Below are positions 8,869 to 17,063 of a stretch of 64,000 nucleotides of DNA, piece after piece. A program made the position numbers and the translations under genes. How positions within the stretch are numbered: position 1 is the stretch's first letter; every line of letters begins with the position of its first letter. Source of the DNA: Nostoc sp. CHAB 5824 (lineage in GTDB: Bacteria; Cyanobacteriota; Cyanobacteriia; Cyanobacteriales; Nostocaceae); contig NZ_JAIVFT010000001.1 of NCBI RefSeq assembly GCF_020829665.1, forward strand, positions 1-64,000. Reading direction: 5' to 3'. The notes below the pieces were generated by a model that did not search any database, was not told the DNA's origin, and saw only the letters and a list, made by a program, of their open reading frames with translations.

Positions 8869-9588
8869 ATGATTTCCTTCTCTAAGTTTCTCAAAGGAAA
8901 CCAATTAAGTCAGGTAGCAGCACTTTTGTTATTGCTACTCTTGTTGGCAATAGGAGGGGTTCCCGGATACCTGACAGGACACTGGCAATGGAAACAGCCA
9001 CCACCGGTTACTAGCCTCAACGAGTTAAGGCAGATCCGCAAGACTGGGTTAGCCCTTCCTGGTTGGCAAACTCTTGAACAAGCAGAACAGCAAATTGGCG
9101 AACATAAATGGTCTTTGCAGGTAATAAAACAAGAAGGTTCGCAATCCCAGGCAATCTTGCTTTTGCTGCCGCAAAATGGGCCTATGGATCAACCAGAGGT
9201 AGAGTGGACAGACGTTAACGGCTGGGGAAGATCGCGCTGGGGAAAGTGGGATGTAGCTCAATCTCGCTCTGCTGAATTTACTGTGAAACCGCCTGCAAAG
9301 TTGACATTTAATGTTAATAGAGTAGAAGCTAGGTTTTTTCGCGCCTCCACACCACAGCAAACCTTCGCTGTATTGCAATGGTACGCTATGCCAGACGGCG
9401 GAAATCCATCACCTTTACACTGGTTCTTGGCGGATCAATTGGCACAGTGGCGTCAGCAACGCACTCCTTGGGTGGGTGTGAGCATTCTGATTCCAATGGA
9501 ACCTTTGGGGCAAGTAGAAACATCTTGGTCTTTAGCCCAGTCTATTGGGGAAACAGTGCAAGCTGCATTAATAGCAGGTCCTTTGTAA
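8869..9588 (+). CDS. Cyanoexosortase B system-associated protein
   Basis: The 239-residue product has one N-terminal membrane anchor (about residues 15-33, Leu-rich) followed by a predicted periplasmic domain rich in Trp and Gln. It follows the exosortase gene on the same strand and corresponds to the family that regularly accompanies cyanoexosortase B. It resembles the EpsI-like partners of proteobacterial exosortases in position and topology. Its biochemical role is unknown. The gap to the exosortase gene is 120 bp, so the two may share a transcript. Confidence 0.82.
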   Translation: MISFSKFLKGNQLSQVAALLLLLLLLAIGGVPGYLTGHWQWKQPPPVTSLNELRQIRKTGLALPGWQTLEQAEQQIGEHKWSLQVIKQEGSQSQAILLLLPQNGPMDQPEVEWTDVNGWGRSRWGKWDVAQSRSAEFTVKPPAKLTFNVNRVEARFFRASTPQQTFAVLQWYAMPDGGNPSPLHWFLADQLAQWRQQRTPWVGVSILIPMEPLGQVETSWSLAQSIGETVQAALIAGPL

Positions 9589-9800
9589 ACTCTGTTACAG
9601 ATGCCTTTGTACAAAGATTCTTCAGTAGTATCTCTACAATCGCGTTTAGGTTAAAAATATGAAGTTATAAATTATAATTGGCAAAATTTTTCTACTTTTT
9701 GTTGGTAAAATACTTGGAGATAAAAGAGACATTTAGGAAAATTTTAGAGTAAAATTACCACTCGGCGCGACTAATTTTTATATCATTATTTTCTGCACCA

Positions 9801-11159
9801 ATGTTCATAGATCCCAGTTATTATATGCGTGCATTCAGCGCCCTGTGTTTTGTCAGTCTTCAAGTAGGAGTTTTCTTAACAGCACCTATCCAGCTTGTTG
9901 TTGCCCTGCCTTTTCCATCTCAAGGACAATCACCAGGTCAACCCCCTTCGCCTGTGCCAGGTACTGAGGTTGTACCTCCAGGTGCAAATGACGAAATTTC
10001 CCCCCAACTCAGCCGCTATCTCTTAGGGCCAGGAGATGTAATTGGTGTTGTACTTCAGCGTCCTCCTGGGGCGTACCGCTTAGGAATAGGAGATGGAATT
10101 AGTGTTTCGGTTCAGCGCTTTCCAGATTTGAGCTTTCAAGCTTTAATCAACCCAGAAGGTAACATTGTGGTGCCGCTACTGGGAAAAGTTTTTTTACAAG
10201 GTTTAACTTTGGAAGAAGCTCAAGAAAAAATTCGCTTGGGTTTAAATCGTTATGTGGTTGATCCAGTCATAGTTTTAGGTCTAGCAACGCAGCGTCAAGA
10301 TTTAAGTTTTCAAGCTGTAATTAGTCCAGAAGGCAACATCGTAGTGCCGCAAGTGGGAACGGTGTCAGTACAAGGTTTAACTTTGGAAGAAGCTCAAGAA
10401 AAAATTCGCTTGGGTTTAAGTAGCATTTTCCCCGATCCAATTGTAGTAGTATCCTTGGCAGGGACGCGACCAGTTCAAGTTACCATTAGCGGAGAAATAT
10501 TTCGACCAGGAATTTATCCGATTAATTCAACAACACCCCGTGTTGCTGATGCCTTGCTAATATCTGGTGGTTCAACGTTGAATGCAGACCTGCGACAAGT
10601 GCAAGTACGCCGGAAGTTAATCGATGGTTCTGTGATTTCACAAACTATTGATTTATATGCAGCACTGCAAAATGGCGGTTCAATTCCTAATTTACGCTTA
10701 CAAGACGGAGATGCGATACTTGTCCCCCGTCGTGAAGTTGGTAATAATGACGATTATGACCGCAATTTGGTAGCACGTTCATCCTTAGCCACACCACAGA
10801 TTAGAGTCCGCGTTTTAAACTACGCTGCGGGAGGTCTTTCCATTCAAGCACTGCCTAATGGCAGTACATTTGTAGATGCTTTGGGAGGAGTAAATCTCGA
10901 CACTGCTAATCTCCGAGATATCGCTCTGGTTCGCTTTGATCCTGAACGAGGTAAAGCTGTTACCCAGAAACTTGATGCTAAAAAAGCTCTAGGAGGCGAT
11001 GCATCTCAAAATGTGGCGCTTCAAGATAATGATGTTCTTGTTGTTGGTCGGAACCTCATCGGTAGAATTACTAATTTCTTAACTACCATTACGCAACCCT
11101 TTTTCAATGTCCAGTCCTTTCTCCGATTTTTTGACAACTTCGGTGGCGGGTCAGATTAG
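9801..11159 (+). CDS. Wza-like polysaccharide export protein with duplicated Poly_export/SLBB segment
   Basis: A signal-like N-terminus is followed by a Pro-rich linker (about residues 40-70), then a polysaccharide-export domain and SLBB-type beta-grasp repeats, with a hydrophobic C-terminal end. The family forms outer-membrane/periplasmic channels for capsule and exopolysaccharide. The export domain occurs as two adjacent copies of about 58 residues, and 51 bp are identical between them (10195-10245 and 10369-10419), which points to recent internal duplication or gene conversion. The gene lies between the exosortase pair and the Wzc-like kinase, its expected partner. Confidence 0.9.
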   Translation: MFIDPSYYMRAFSALCFVSLQVGVFLTAPIQLVVALPFPSQGQSPGQPPSPVPGTEVVPPGANDEISPQLSRYLLGPGDVIGVVLQRPPGAYRLGIGDGISVSVQRFPDLSFQALINPEGNIVVPLLGKVFLQGLTLEEAQEKIRLGLNRYVVDPVIVLGLATQRQDLSFQAVISPEGNIVVPQVGTVSVQGLTLEEAQEKIRLGLSSIFPDPIVVVSLAGTRPVQVTISGEIFRPGIYPINSTTPRVADALLISGGSTLNADLRQVQVRRKLIDGSVISQTIDLYAALQNGGSIPNLRLQDGDAILVPRREVGNNDDYDRNLVARSSLATPQIRVRVLNYAAGGLSIQALPNGSTFVDALGGVNLDTANLRDIALVRFDPERGKAVTQKLDAKKALGGDASQNVALQDNDVLVVGRNLIGRITNFLTTITQPFFNVQSFLRFFDNFGGGSD

Positions 11160-11378
11160 TGACTTTAAAAGAAGGATACAATCTGAAAATAATTGGGAGT
11201 GGAAGAAGCCACATCTATAACTTCTCTTTTAATTAGTTAATGTAAAAATACTAAAGACATCAATCGGTATATACAGTAGGAAGTTGATAGCATCCTTATA
11301 TCAAAGCCACTATCTTTAGTTTGGTGCTTCCTAATTTTGAATTTTTAATTTTAAATTTTGAATTGGAGCGAAGCGACC

Positions 11379-13553
11379 ATGACCCCACCAATTGTTAAGC
11401 GCTATCTTATTGCTTTTGAAAAATATAAGTGGATTGGACTAGCTAGTTTTGGTTTAGTTGTTGTGGGGTCAACGGTGGTGGCTATGCAGCCAGAGCCACC
11501 TACTAGCTACATAGCATCTGCCGCACTTACCTATGCTGGGCCACCAGTTTCTTTCTCTGCAACTGGTAGTCAAATCCAACAGCAAGGAAAGGAACTGAAT
11601 GAGGATGTTTTATTATCAAACCAGATAATTGCAACAGTTGCAGAGAAAGTAAATATCAAACCGAAACAACTGGGTACAAATGTTGTCCTTTCTCTACCTA
11701 AAAAAAATGCCAGGACTGGAGAATTAGAATCGAGTACCTTTGAATTGAAATATGTAGATAGTGACCCCAAACGAGCCATAGAGGTCTTGGCGGAATTGAT
11801 GCAATCAATGATTAAGTTGAGCAGTGACATCAATACTGGGCGATTACAAGCAATTATTGAAAAGATTAACGAGCGCTTACCACAAGCTAAACGGGAATTG
11901 CAAATTGCAGAAAAGAAGCTGGAACAGTACGATCGCATAGAACGAACAGCAATATTGGCAGCGGAGAATGGTAGCTTGCTAAATGCTATTACTGCCAGCC
12001 AAAATCTACAACGGCAAATTCAATTAACTATTTCTGGGGTTGATGGTCAAGTTCGTAGTTTAGAAAATAAGTTAGGCTTAACAGTCGGACAGGCTTATAT
12101 TTCTTCTGCTTTGAGTGCCGATCCAATTATTGGTAACTTGCGATCGCAAATTTATCAAAGTGAGTCCCAGATTGCTTTACTCAGGAAAGATTTACGACCG
12201 GAACACCCAACGATGGTACAGTTGCAGCGTCAGAAACAAGCTGCTGAGGAATTGCTGCAACAACGTGCTGCGGAGGTATTAGGTGGCGATGGAACGGCGG
12301 CTCCGCTTCGGGGTAGCATTGCAGGTATTCGCGCCCAAAGTAGCTTAGATCCAGCCCGCCAGCAGTTGGCAAACCAAATGGTATCTTTGCAAACCCAACG
12401 GGAGACGTTGCAACAACAACTAACTCAAGAGATCCAACAAGAAGCGCGACTACGGCGAGAGTATTCTCTGATACCCAATAAGCAATTAGAGCGATCGCGT
12501 TTAGAACAAGAGGTTGGACTCAAAAAAGCTATTTATGACCAAATGCAGGTGAAGCTAACCGATGCTAAAACCGCAGAGGCAGAAACTACCAGCAGCCTCA
12601 GCATTGCCAGACGTCCCACAGCGGCTGCGGACATCAAACCACCCAAGAGTGTGCCTATTACCCTGGCTGTGGGTGGTTTGTTAGGTGTGGTAATTGGTGG
12701 CGGGGTGATATTTTTATTGGGAGCGCTGGAAGGTACTTTCAAAACCAGGGAGGATATCCGCGAGAGCCTCAAGCAACGGGAAGTGGTATTGTTGGGAGAA
12801 TTGCCTTTAATGCCAGTTGATGATTTGCCTCCAGAAGCAGTGCCAGTGGTACTTTCTGCGGATTCTCCTTATTTAGAATTTTATGAGAAATTCCGTAGTA
12901 ATCTGCGCCGGATTGGTGGTAAAGCCTTAAAAGTGGTGTTGATTACTAGCACCAGTAGCCTAGAGGGTAAGACAGCGAGTGCTTATAACTTGGGTATAGC
13001 TTCTGCCCGTGCTGGTAAAAGAACCTTGATTATCGAAACAGATTTGCGATCGCCTTCCCGTTGTACATCCCTGAATGTAATTCCTGACCCCGACGCCACT
13101 ATTGAACCCTTGCGTTATTACGCGAACTTAAGTGAATGTATTCGTTTAGTTCCTGATGTAGAAAATTTATACATTCTTCCCAGCCCTGGGCCTGTGCGGC
13201 AATCAGCTGCTATTCTTGAATCCAGCGAAATGCGGCGGCTGATTGAGGATGTCCGCGAACGTTTTGATCTAGTTATTTTAGACACTAGTCCCCTCAGCAT
13301 ATCCAATGACCCTTTGTTAATCCAACCCTACAGCGATGGGATTGTATTAGTGGCAAGACCACACTATACACAAGAGAACATGCTAGGTGAAGCTATTGAT
13401 CAATTGGTTGAATCAGAACTGGGGTTATTGGGAGCAATTATCAATGGTGCTGATATTATTGTTTCTCTACCTGAACAAGTTGTACAATCATCAAGATTTA
13501 CATCTGAGGTACAAGAATCAGAAGAACTTTCAGCAGGTGCTAACAAAAACTAA
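11379..13553 (+). CDS. Wzc/CpsD-like chain-length protein with tyrosine-kinase domain
   Basis: The N-terminal Wzz domain has a first membrane segment at about residues 17-35, a long coiled-coil periplasmic part (about 130-400) and a second membrane segment near 425. A cytoplasmic BY-kinase domain follows, with a Walker A-type S-S-L-E-G-K-T (about 522-530), Walker A' L-I-I-E-T-D-L-R-S-P and Walker B L-V-I-L-D-T-S-P. The usual Tyr-rich C-terminal cluster is absent, so control by tail autophosphorylation is doubtful. The ATG at 11379 is preferred over an upstream TTG because GGAG precedes it. It should pair with the Wza-like protein to set glycan length and export. Confidence 0.9.
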   Translation: MTPPIVKRYLIAFEKYKWIGLASFGLVVVGSTVVAMQPEPPTSYIASAALTYAGPPVSFSATGSQIQQQGKELNEDVLLSNQIIATVAEKVNIKPKQLGTNVVLSLPKKNARTGELESSTFELKYVDSDPKRAIEVLAELMQSMIKLSSDINTGRLQAIIEKINERLPQAKRELQIAEKKLEQYDRIERTAILAAENGSLLNAITASQNLQRQIQLTISGVDGQVRSLENKLGLTVGQAYISSALSADPIIGNLRSQIYQSESQIALLRKDLRPEHPTMVQLQRQKQAAEELLQQRAAEVLGGDGTAAPLRGSIAGIRAQSSLDPARQQLANQMVSLQTQRETLQQQLTQEIQQEARLRREYSLIPNKQLERSRLEQEVGLKKAIYDQMQVKLTDAKTAEAETTSSLSIARRPTAAADIKPPKSVPITLAVGGLLGVVIGGGVIFLLGALEGTFKTREDIRESLKQREVVLLGELPLMPVDDLPPEAVPVVLSADSPYLEFYEKFRSNLRRIGGKALKVVLITSTSSLEGKTASAYNLGIASARAGKRTLIIETDLRSPSRCTSLNVIPDPDATIEPLRYYANLSECIRLVPDVENLYILPSPGPVRQSAAILESSEMRRLIEDVRERFDLVILDTSPLSISNDPLLIQPYSDGIVLVARPHYTQENMLGEAIDQLVESELGLLGAIINGADIIVSLPEQVVQSSRFTSEVQESEELSAGANKN

Positions 13554-13619
13554 TAGTTCCCTAAATAGGGGATTGCTAAGTTGAAATTGCTTGTACAGCT
13601 TTGGGTAAAACCTTAGCGA

Positions 13620-13872
13620 ATTGAGGGTGGAAATTTTAGCGCAAAGGGGAGGCAACATGGTGAGGCAGGCGCTAACAGCGGGTTTCACGACTTGAAGCGA
13701 CGGGCGTTAGCGACGAAGGAGCTTCACCCGTAAGGGTCTTGGGGTTTCCTCCATGAGCGACTGCCGTCGCAAAAGTTAGTGCACAGAGAAATTGGAGCGG
13801 CGGCGGCTTGGACCGGTCTGAACTTCTCCCAAGGGGAAACGCTGTACGAACTGTGGATACGCAGAGGTTTGA
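13620..13872. repeat. GC-rich palindromic repeat cluster
   Basis: This non-coding block is clearly richer in G+C than its surroundings and has several short inverted repeats (for example around 13690-13760, with CGACGGGCGTTAGCGACGAAGG and CACCCGTAAGGGTC). It resembles the dispersed structured repeats of Nostoc genomes. No open frame of useful length was seen. Confidence 0.45.
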
Positions 13873-13874
13873 TC

Positions 13875-14068
13875 GTTAGTGGGACTTAGACAAAAATTAC
13901 CCAAAAAAGAGCCTCAAATCTATATACAGAAAGACTTTAATATCGTTTTGCTTAGTTTATTGATATATAATCTGGGTTTGGGCTATTTTTGAGCATTTGG
14001 TGTATTTACCTTATCCTGCATGGATTTGAGGCTTGTTTCTCCCTCAAAAATGTTTAAGTCCCGTTAAC
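13875..14068. mobile_element. MITE-like element with terminal inverted repeats
   Basis: The left end (13875-13892, GTTAGTGGGACTTAGACA) and right end (14051-14068, TGTTTAAGTCCCGTTAAC) are inverted copies with two or three mismatches. A second inverted pair (13910-13920 and 14023-14033, AGCCTCAAATC) lies inside. The 194-bp element has no ORF, so it would need a transposase in trans. A single half-end with the same core (GGGGGACTTAAACAAAAA) occurs at about 19457, so the two could flank the RiPP-like cluster between them. Confidence 0.65.
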
Positions 14069-14323
14069 ACAAAATCTTTATATTTTGAAGATGTCTAATC
14101 TATTGGTTAACATAGTTGAGCAAAAAATGTATTTTAGGCAACAAATTTTAGTACTCACTTTCTTGGAAAAAAACTTTGCGATTTACTGACTTTAGCTCCT
14201 AATAAGCGCTAGATACATCAGTAAAAATGATACGCTGTAAAACGGCCCCTAAATCCAGTTGTGTAAGAGGAGAAGTTGGGCAATTCCTCAAAACCAGCAG
14301 GATGCATACAAAGACGATAGTTT

Positions 14324-15493
14324 ATGACATTCGTATTGAGTTCTCAGAATATTTTTAACTATTTATTTGAGCATGGACTTTGTACTCAGTTGGAGCAAGC
14401 TCTGTATCAAGTTGAGCCTATAAGAGGAAAAAATTTTAATTTATTACTGACTTTACCAGACAGTCGGAAACTATTGATAAAGCAGGAACGACACAATCAA
14501 GAAGGCAAAACAGCAAGCGAGTTTTTGAGTGAATGGCGAATTCAAGAGTTTTTACAAACGTTTCCAGAACTTAGCTACCTTCGACCTTGGATGCCGGAGG
14601 TGCTTCATTTTGAGGCTAAATATTCTATCATTATTTTCAGCTACTTGGATGATTATAAGGATTTAGCAGATTTCTACGGGAAGGAGAATGTTTTCCCAAC
14701 TCAAATTGCTTCGGATCTCGGCACCATCCTCGCCACCATTCATCGAGCCACTTTTAATCGCCAAGACTATCAAGAATTTTTATCGGCAAAACCTAATAAT
14801 CTAAGCCCTGCTCATGTGCCTAACTGGATTCATAGTATAGAACGGATAGGACCAAAAATTTTTGGTCACATTACCGCAGATGGGCTGAAATTTTTTAAGC
14901 TCTATCAGCGATACGAAAGCTTAGGGGAAGCAGTGAGAAAACTTGCCAGTGCTTTCCAACCCTGTTGCCTGACTCACAATGACCTTAAGCTCAACAACAT
15001 TCTCCTACACACCAATTGGGAGCAAGAAAGTCCCAACATGGTACGGCTGATTGATTGGGAGAGTTCCGCCTGGGGAGACCCTGCCTTTGATTTGGGAACG
15101 CTCATTGCCAGCTACTTACAAATCTGGCTGAGTAGCTTAGTCATCAGTAAGTCTCTGACTATCGAAGAATCTCTGCGTCTGGCTATGACCCCTCTGGAAC
15201 AGCTTCAACCTTCCATTGCTGCTCTGACTAGCGCTTATTTCTATAACTTCCCGGAGATTTTAAAGCATCGCCCCAATTTTTTAACGCGAGTCGTGCAATT
15301 TACGGGGTTGGCATTAATTCAACAGATTCAGGCAATGATTCAGTACCAAAAATCCTTTGGGAATCAGGGGATTTGCATGCTTCAGGTTGCCAAGAGTTTG
15401 TTATGTCGTCCAGAACAATCCTTAGCAACTGTTTTCGGAACCGCAGCTACAGAACTAACTCAGTTTAGACCTTCCGCTGCTATTGATGTTTAA
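14324..15493 (+). CDS. APH-fold kinase of a RiPP dehydratase pair (copy 1)
   Basis: The 389-residue protein has the aminoglycoside-phosphotransferase/kinase-like fold: Brenner motif H-N-D-L-K-L-N-N with catalytic Asp220, and metal-binding L-I-D-W-E-S-S-A-W-G-D-P. It is followed 16 bp later by a HopA1-domain gene and then by a small precursor-like gene. In thioamitide (TvaC/TvaD) and class V lanthipeptide (LxmK/LxmY) systems the same pair dehydrates Ser/Thr, with the kinase phosphorylating and the HopA1 protein eliminating phosphate. That role is inferred here from family and context. A paralog with a damaged active site is at 17064-18209. Confidence 0.75.
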   Translation: MTFVLSSQNIFNYLFEHGLCTQLEQALYQVEPIRGKNFNLLLTLPDSRKLLIKQERHNQEGKTASEFLSEWRIQEFLQTFPELSYLRPWMPEVLHFEAKYSIIIFSYLDDYKDLADFYGKENVFPTQIASDLGTILATIHRATFNRQDYQEFLSAKPNNLSPAHVPNWIHSIERIGPKIFGHITADGLKFFKLYQRYESLGEAVRKLASAFQPCCLTHNDLKLNNILLHTNWEQESPNMVRLIDWESSAWGDPAFDLGTLIASYLQIWLSSLVISKSLTIEESLRLAMTPLEQLQPSIAALTSAYFYNFPEILKHRPNFLTRVVQFTGLALIQQIQAMIQYQKSFGNQGICMLQVAKSLLCRPEQSLATVFGTAATELTQFRPSAAIDV

Positions 15494-15509
15494 TCGCAAC
15501 GAAACTATC

Positions 15510-16628
15510 ATGCAACTACAAAATTTTTCTAAAACTCAACAGCCAGATTCTGCTTTACAACAGTTGCTGGATACTTTGCAAGACATTGCTAGCAATGTGC
15601 AAATCCACTCCAACTTCTGTATTCACCATTCCAATTACAAACCTTTGGAATTACCAGATGAAGTGGTCGTCCGCTTCCAGCCAATGCCTGCGGATATTCA
15701 GAATAAGTATTTGAGCCTGCAACTGCGAAGTTTTCTCTACGGTATTTATTACAACGACTCTATGCGATCGCTTTTCGCACTCGATACCGATTCAGATACT
15801 TTGGCACTGCACCAGGATTTAGAAAATAACACCCGCTTAGGAGTAGACATAGCATTTTACGAACAATTGCACTCCTGTAATGGGGGCACTGGCTATTTCG
15901 ATCCAGGTTGGTATGTAGTGAGGTAAGAGTGCGATCGCACTCTTGCTGTGACCAAGGGCGGTTTGACTTTACACATTGAACCCGAAAAGCATCTGCAACT
16001 CGCCGAAAATGCCGCTATAGGAGAGTTCGTGGCGATCCGGATGCCTCGTAATTTAGTGCAAAACGGGTTCTACGTAGCAGTTGGCAATGCAGGACTGCGG
16101 AGTGATAGTTATCCAAATAGCGAACCAGAAATCGTGCGAATTTACTTCAATTTCAGCCAAAAAGGTGCCGTAGCGGTCATGGGCAGTCTGACGCACCAGT
16201 TAAACGACATCTCAATTCCCTTTACCTTTAAGGTGCTATACAATCCAGGTGATTATGGGCGCTATGACTCAAACGTACTCTATTTCGAGAAGAGTAACTA
16301 TGAAGCCGTCCGGCAGGTTCTTGAGACTGTCTATGCACAAACAAAAGCACATTTTAACGCAGATGTCCCCCTATTCACCAAGTTCCTAGCACCAGGGCTT
16401 GGTCTAGCAGAGGAACCAGACCGCAAATTTGCTGACCTTGAAAGCTTTGGGATGAATCGCTGCCAAATTGTTGCCAATGGTTTGCTGGAAGCTTGGCACT
16501 CGGTCGATGACTCTCCCCAGGGGCGGTTGACCTCTATCCTCAAGCACTTCTCACTTTTGGGAGTTGAATTGCTGCGTTCCTACCTCAATGCTAACTCTCT
16601 TGACATATATACGCCGTTGAACTTGTGA
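15510..16628 (+). pseudogene. HopA1-domain lyase-like protein (copy 1), interrupted by in-frame TAA
   Basis: The frame matches the intact copy at 18266-19360 along its whole length, including F-Y-E-Q-L, F-x-P-G, L-T-L-H-I, Y-F-N-F-S, F-T-K-x-L-A-P-G-x-G-L-A-E and D-I-Y-T-P-L near the end. A TAA at 15924-15926 falls where the other copy has Gln (V-V-R-stop-E against I-I-R-Q-E), without any frame change, so a CAA-to-TAA transition is the simplest cause. A GTG at 15948 could restart translation of the C-terminal part. HopA1-family proteins act as phospho-Ser/Thr lyases in class V lanthipeptide pathways. Start chosen at 15510 by comparison with the paralog. Confidence 0.78.
15925..15944. repeat. 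Perfect 20-bp palindrome with a HIP1 core at the nonsense site
   Basis: AAGAGTGCGATCGCACTCTT is its own reverse complement and starts on the second base of the TAA codon. The paralogous gene aligns here without gaps, so the palindrome did not arise as an insertion. Confidence 0.9.
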
Positions 16629-16678
16629 TGAAATTTCCTTCTCATGGCAGAAGGACCTCTTACTTGAGAATCGTATTG

Positions 16679-16684
16679 TATAAT
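16679..16684 (+). promoter_or_regulatory. Possible -10 box of the precursor gene
   Basis: A consensus TATAAT lies 34 bp before the ATG at 16718. No good -35 box is seen at the usual distance. It would allow the precursor to be expressed separately from the enzymes, as is common for RiPP precursors. Confidence 0.35.
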
Positions 16685-16717
16685 ACAAATCGAACATACA
16701 ACATTGAAAAAAATCAA

Positions 16718-16903
16718 ATGATTAGTACCAAAAATATTAATGGCGAAAATAATGACATCACAGTCGCCGGAACTGACTTTTTTGCCGATTCTGAAAGTTT
16801 TTTAAATGAACTGAGCGATAGTGAAATGGCTCAAGTAGAAGGAACACCGAGTGTAACCACCTTGACCGGAAATAGCAACCTAAGCCTACTGGTCTGTTAT
16901 TAA
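16718..16903 (+). CDS. Putative RiPP precursor peptide
   Basis: The 61-residue product ends with an acidic leader section, S-F-L-N-E-L-S-D-S-E-M-A-Q-V-E-G, of the type that precedes cleavage in many lanthipeptide-like precursors, and then a 19-residue core TPSVTTLTGNSNLSLLVCY. That core has four Thr, three Ser and one Cys. It sits between two kinase/HopA1 pairs, is followed at once by a strong terminator, and has a TATAAT box at 16679-16684. The frame is open upstream to 16625 but the ATG at 16718 gives a normal leader. Cleavage after V-E-G and dehydration of the core are inferences. No identical peptide is known to me. Confidence 0.65.
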   Translation: MISTKNINGENNDITVAGTDFFADSESFLNELSDSEMAQVEGTPSVTTLTGNSNLSLLVCY

Positions 16904-16964
16904 GCTTAATTGCTCGTCCAAAGCCTGACACTTGGCACGTAAAACTAATTCAATAGATAAAAAA

Positions 16965-17006
16965 TAAATATAGAGTGGGTATTAGCCCACTCTATATTTA
17001 TCTTTT
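16965..17006 (+). terminator. Strong intrinsic terminator after the precursor gene
   Basis: A perfect 15-bp stem (16965-16979 with 16986-17000, containing TAGAGTGGG/CCCACTCTA) has a 6-nt loop and is followed by TCTTTT. It separates the precursor gene from the second kinase gene and should give a short, abundant precursor transcript. Confidence 0.85.
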
Positions 17007-17063
17007 AAATTCAATTAACCAGGTCAGAAATACACTGGTCTGATAAGAATAAAGAAGCTTTTT

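Noticed and set aside
14227..14358. 43-codon ORF before kinase 1 as a second RiPP precursor
   Set aside because: It overlaps the kinase start in another frame, lacks a leader motif and has no small-residue core.
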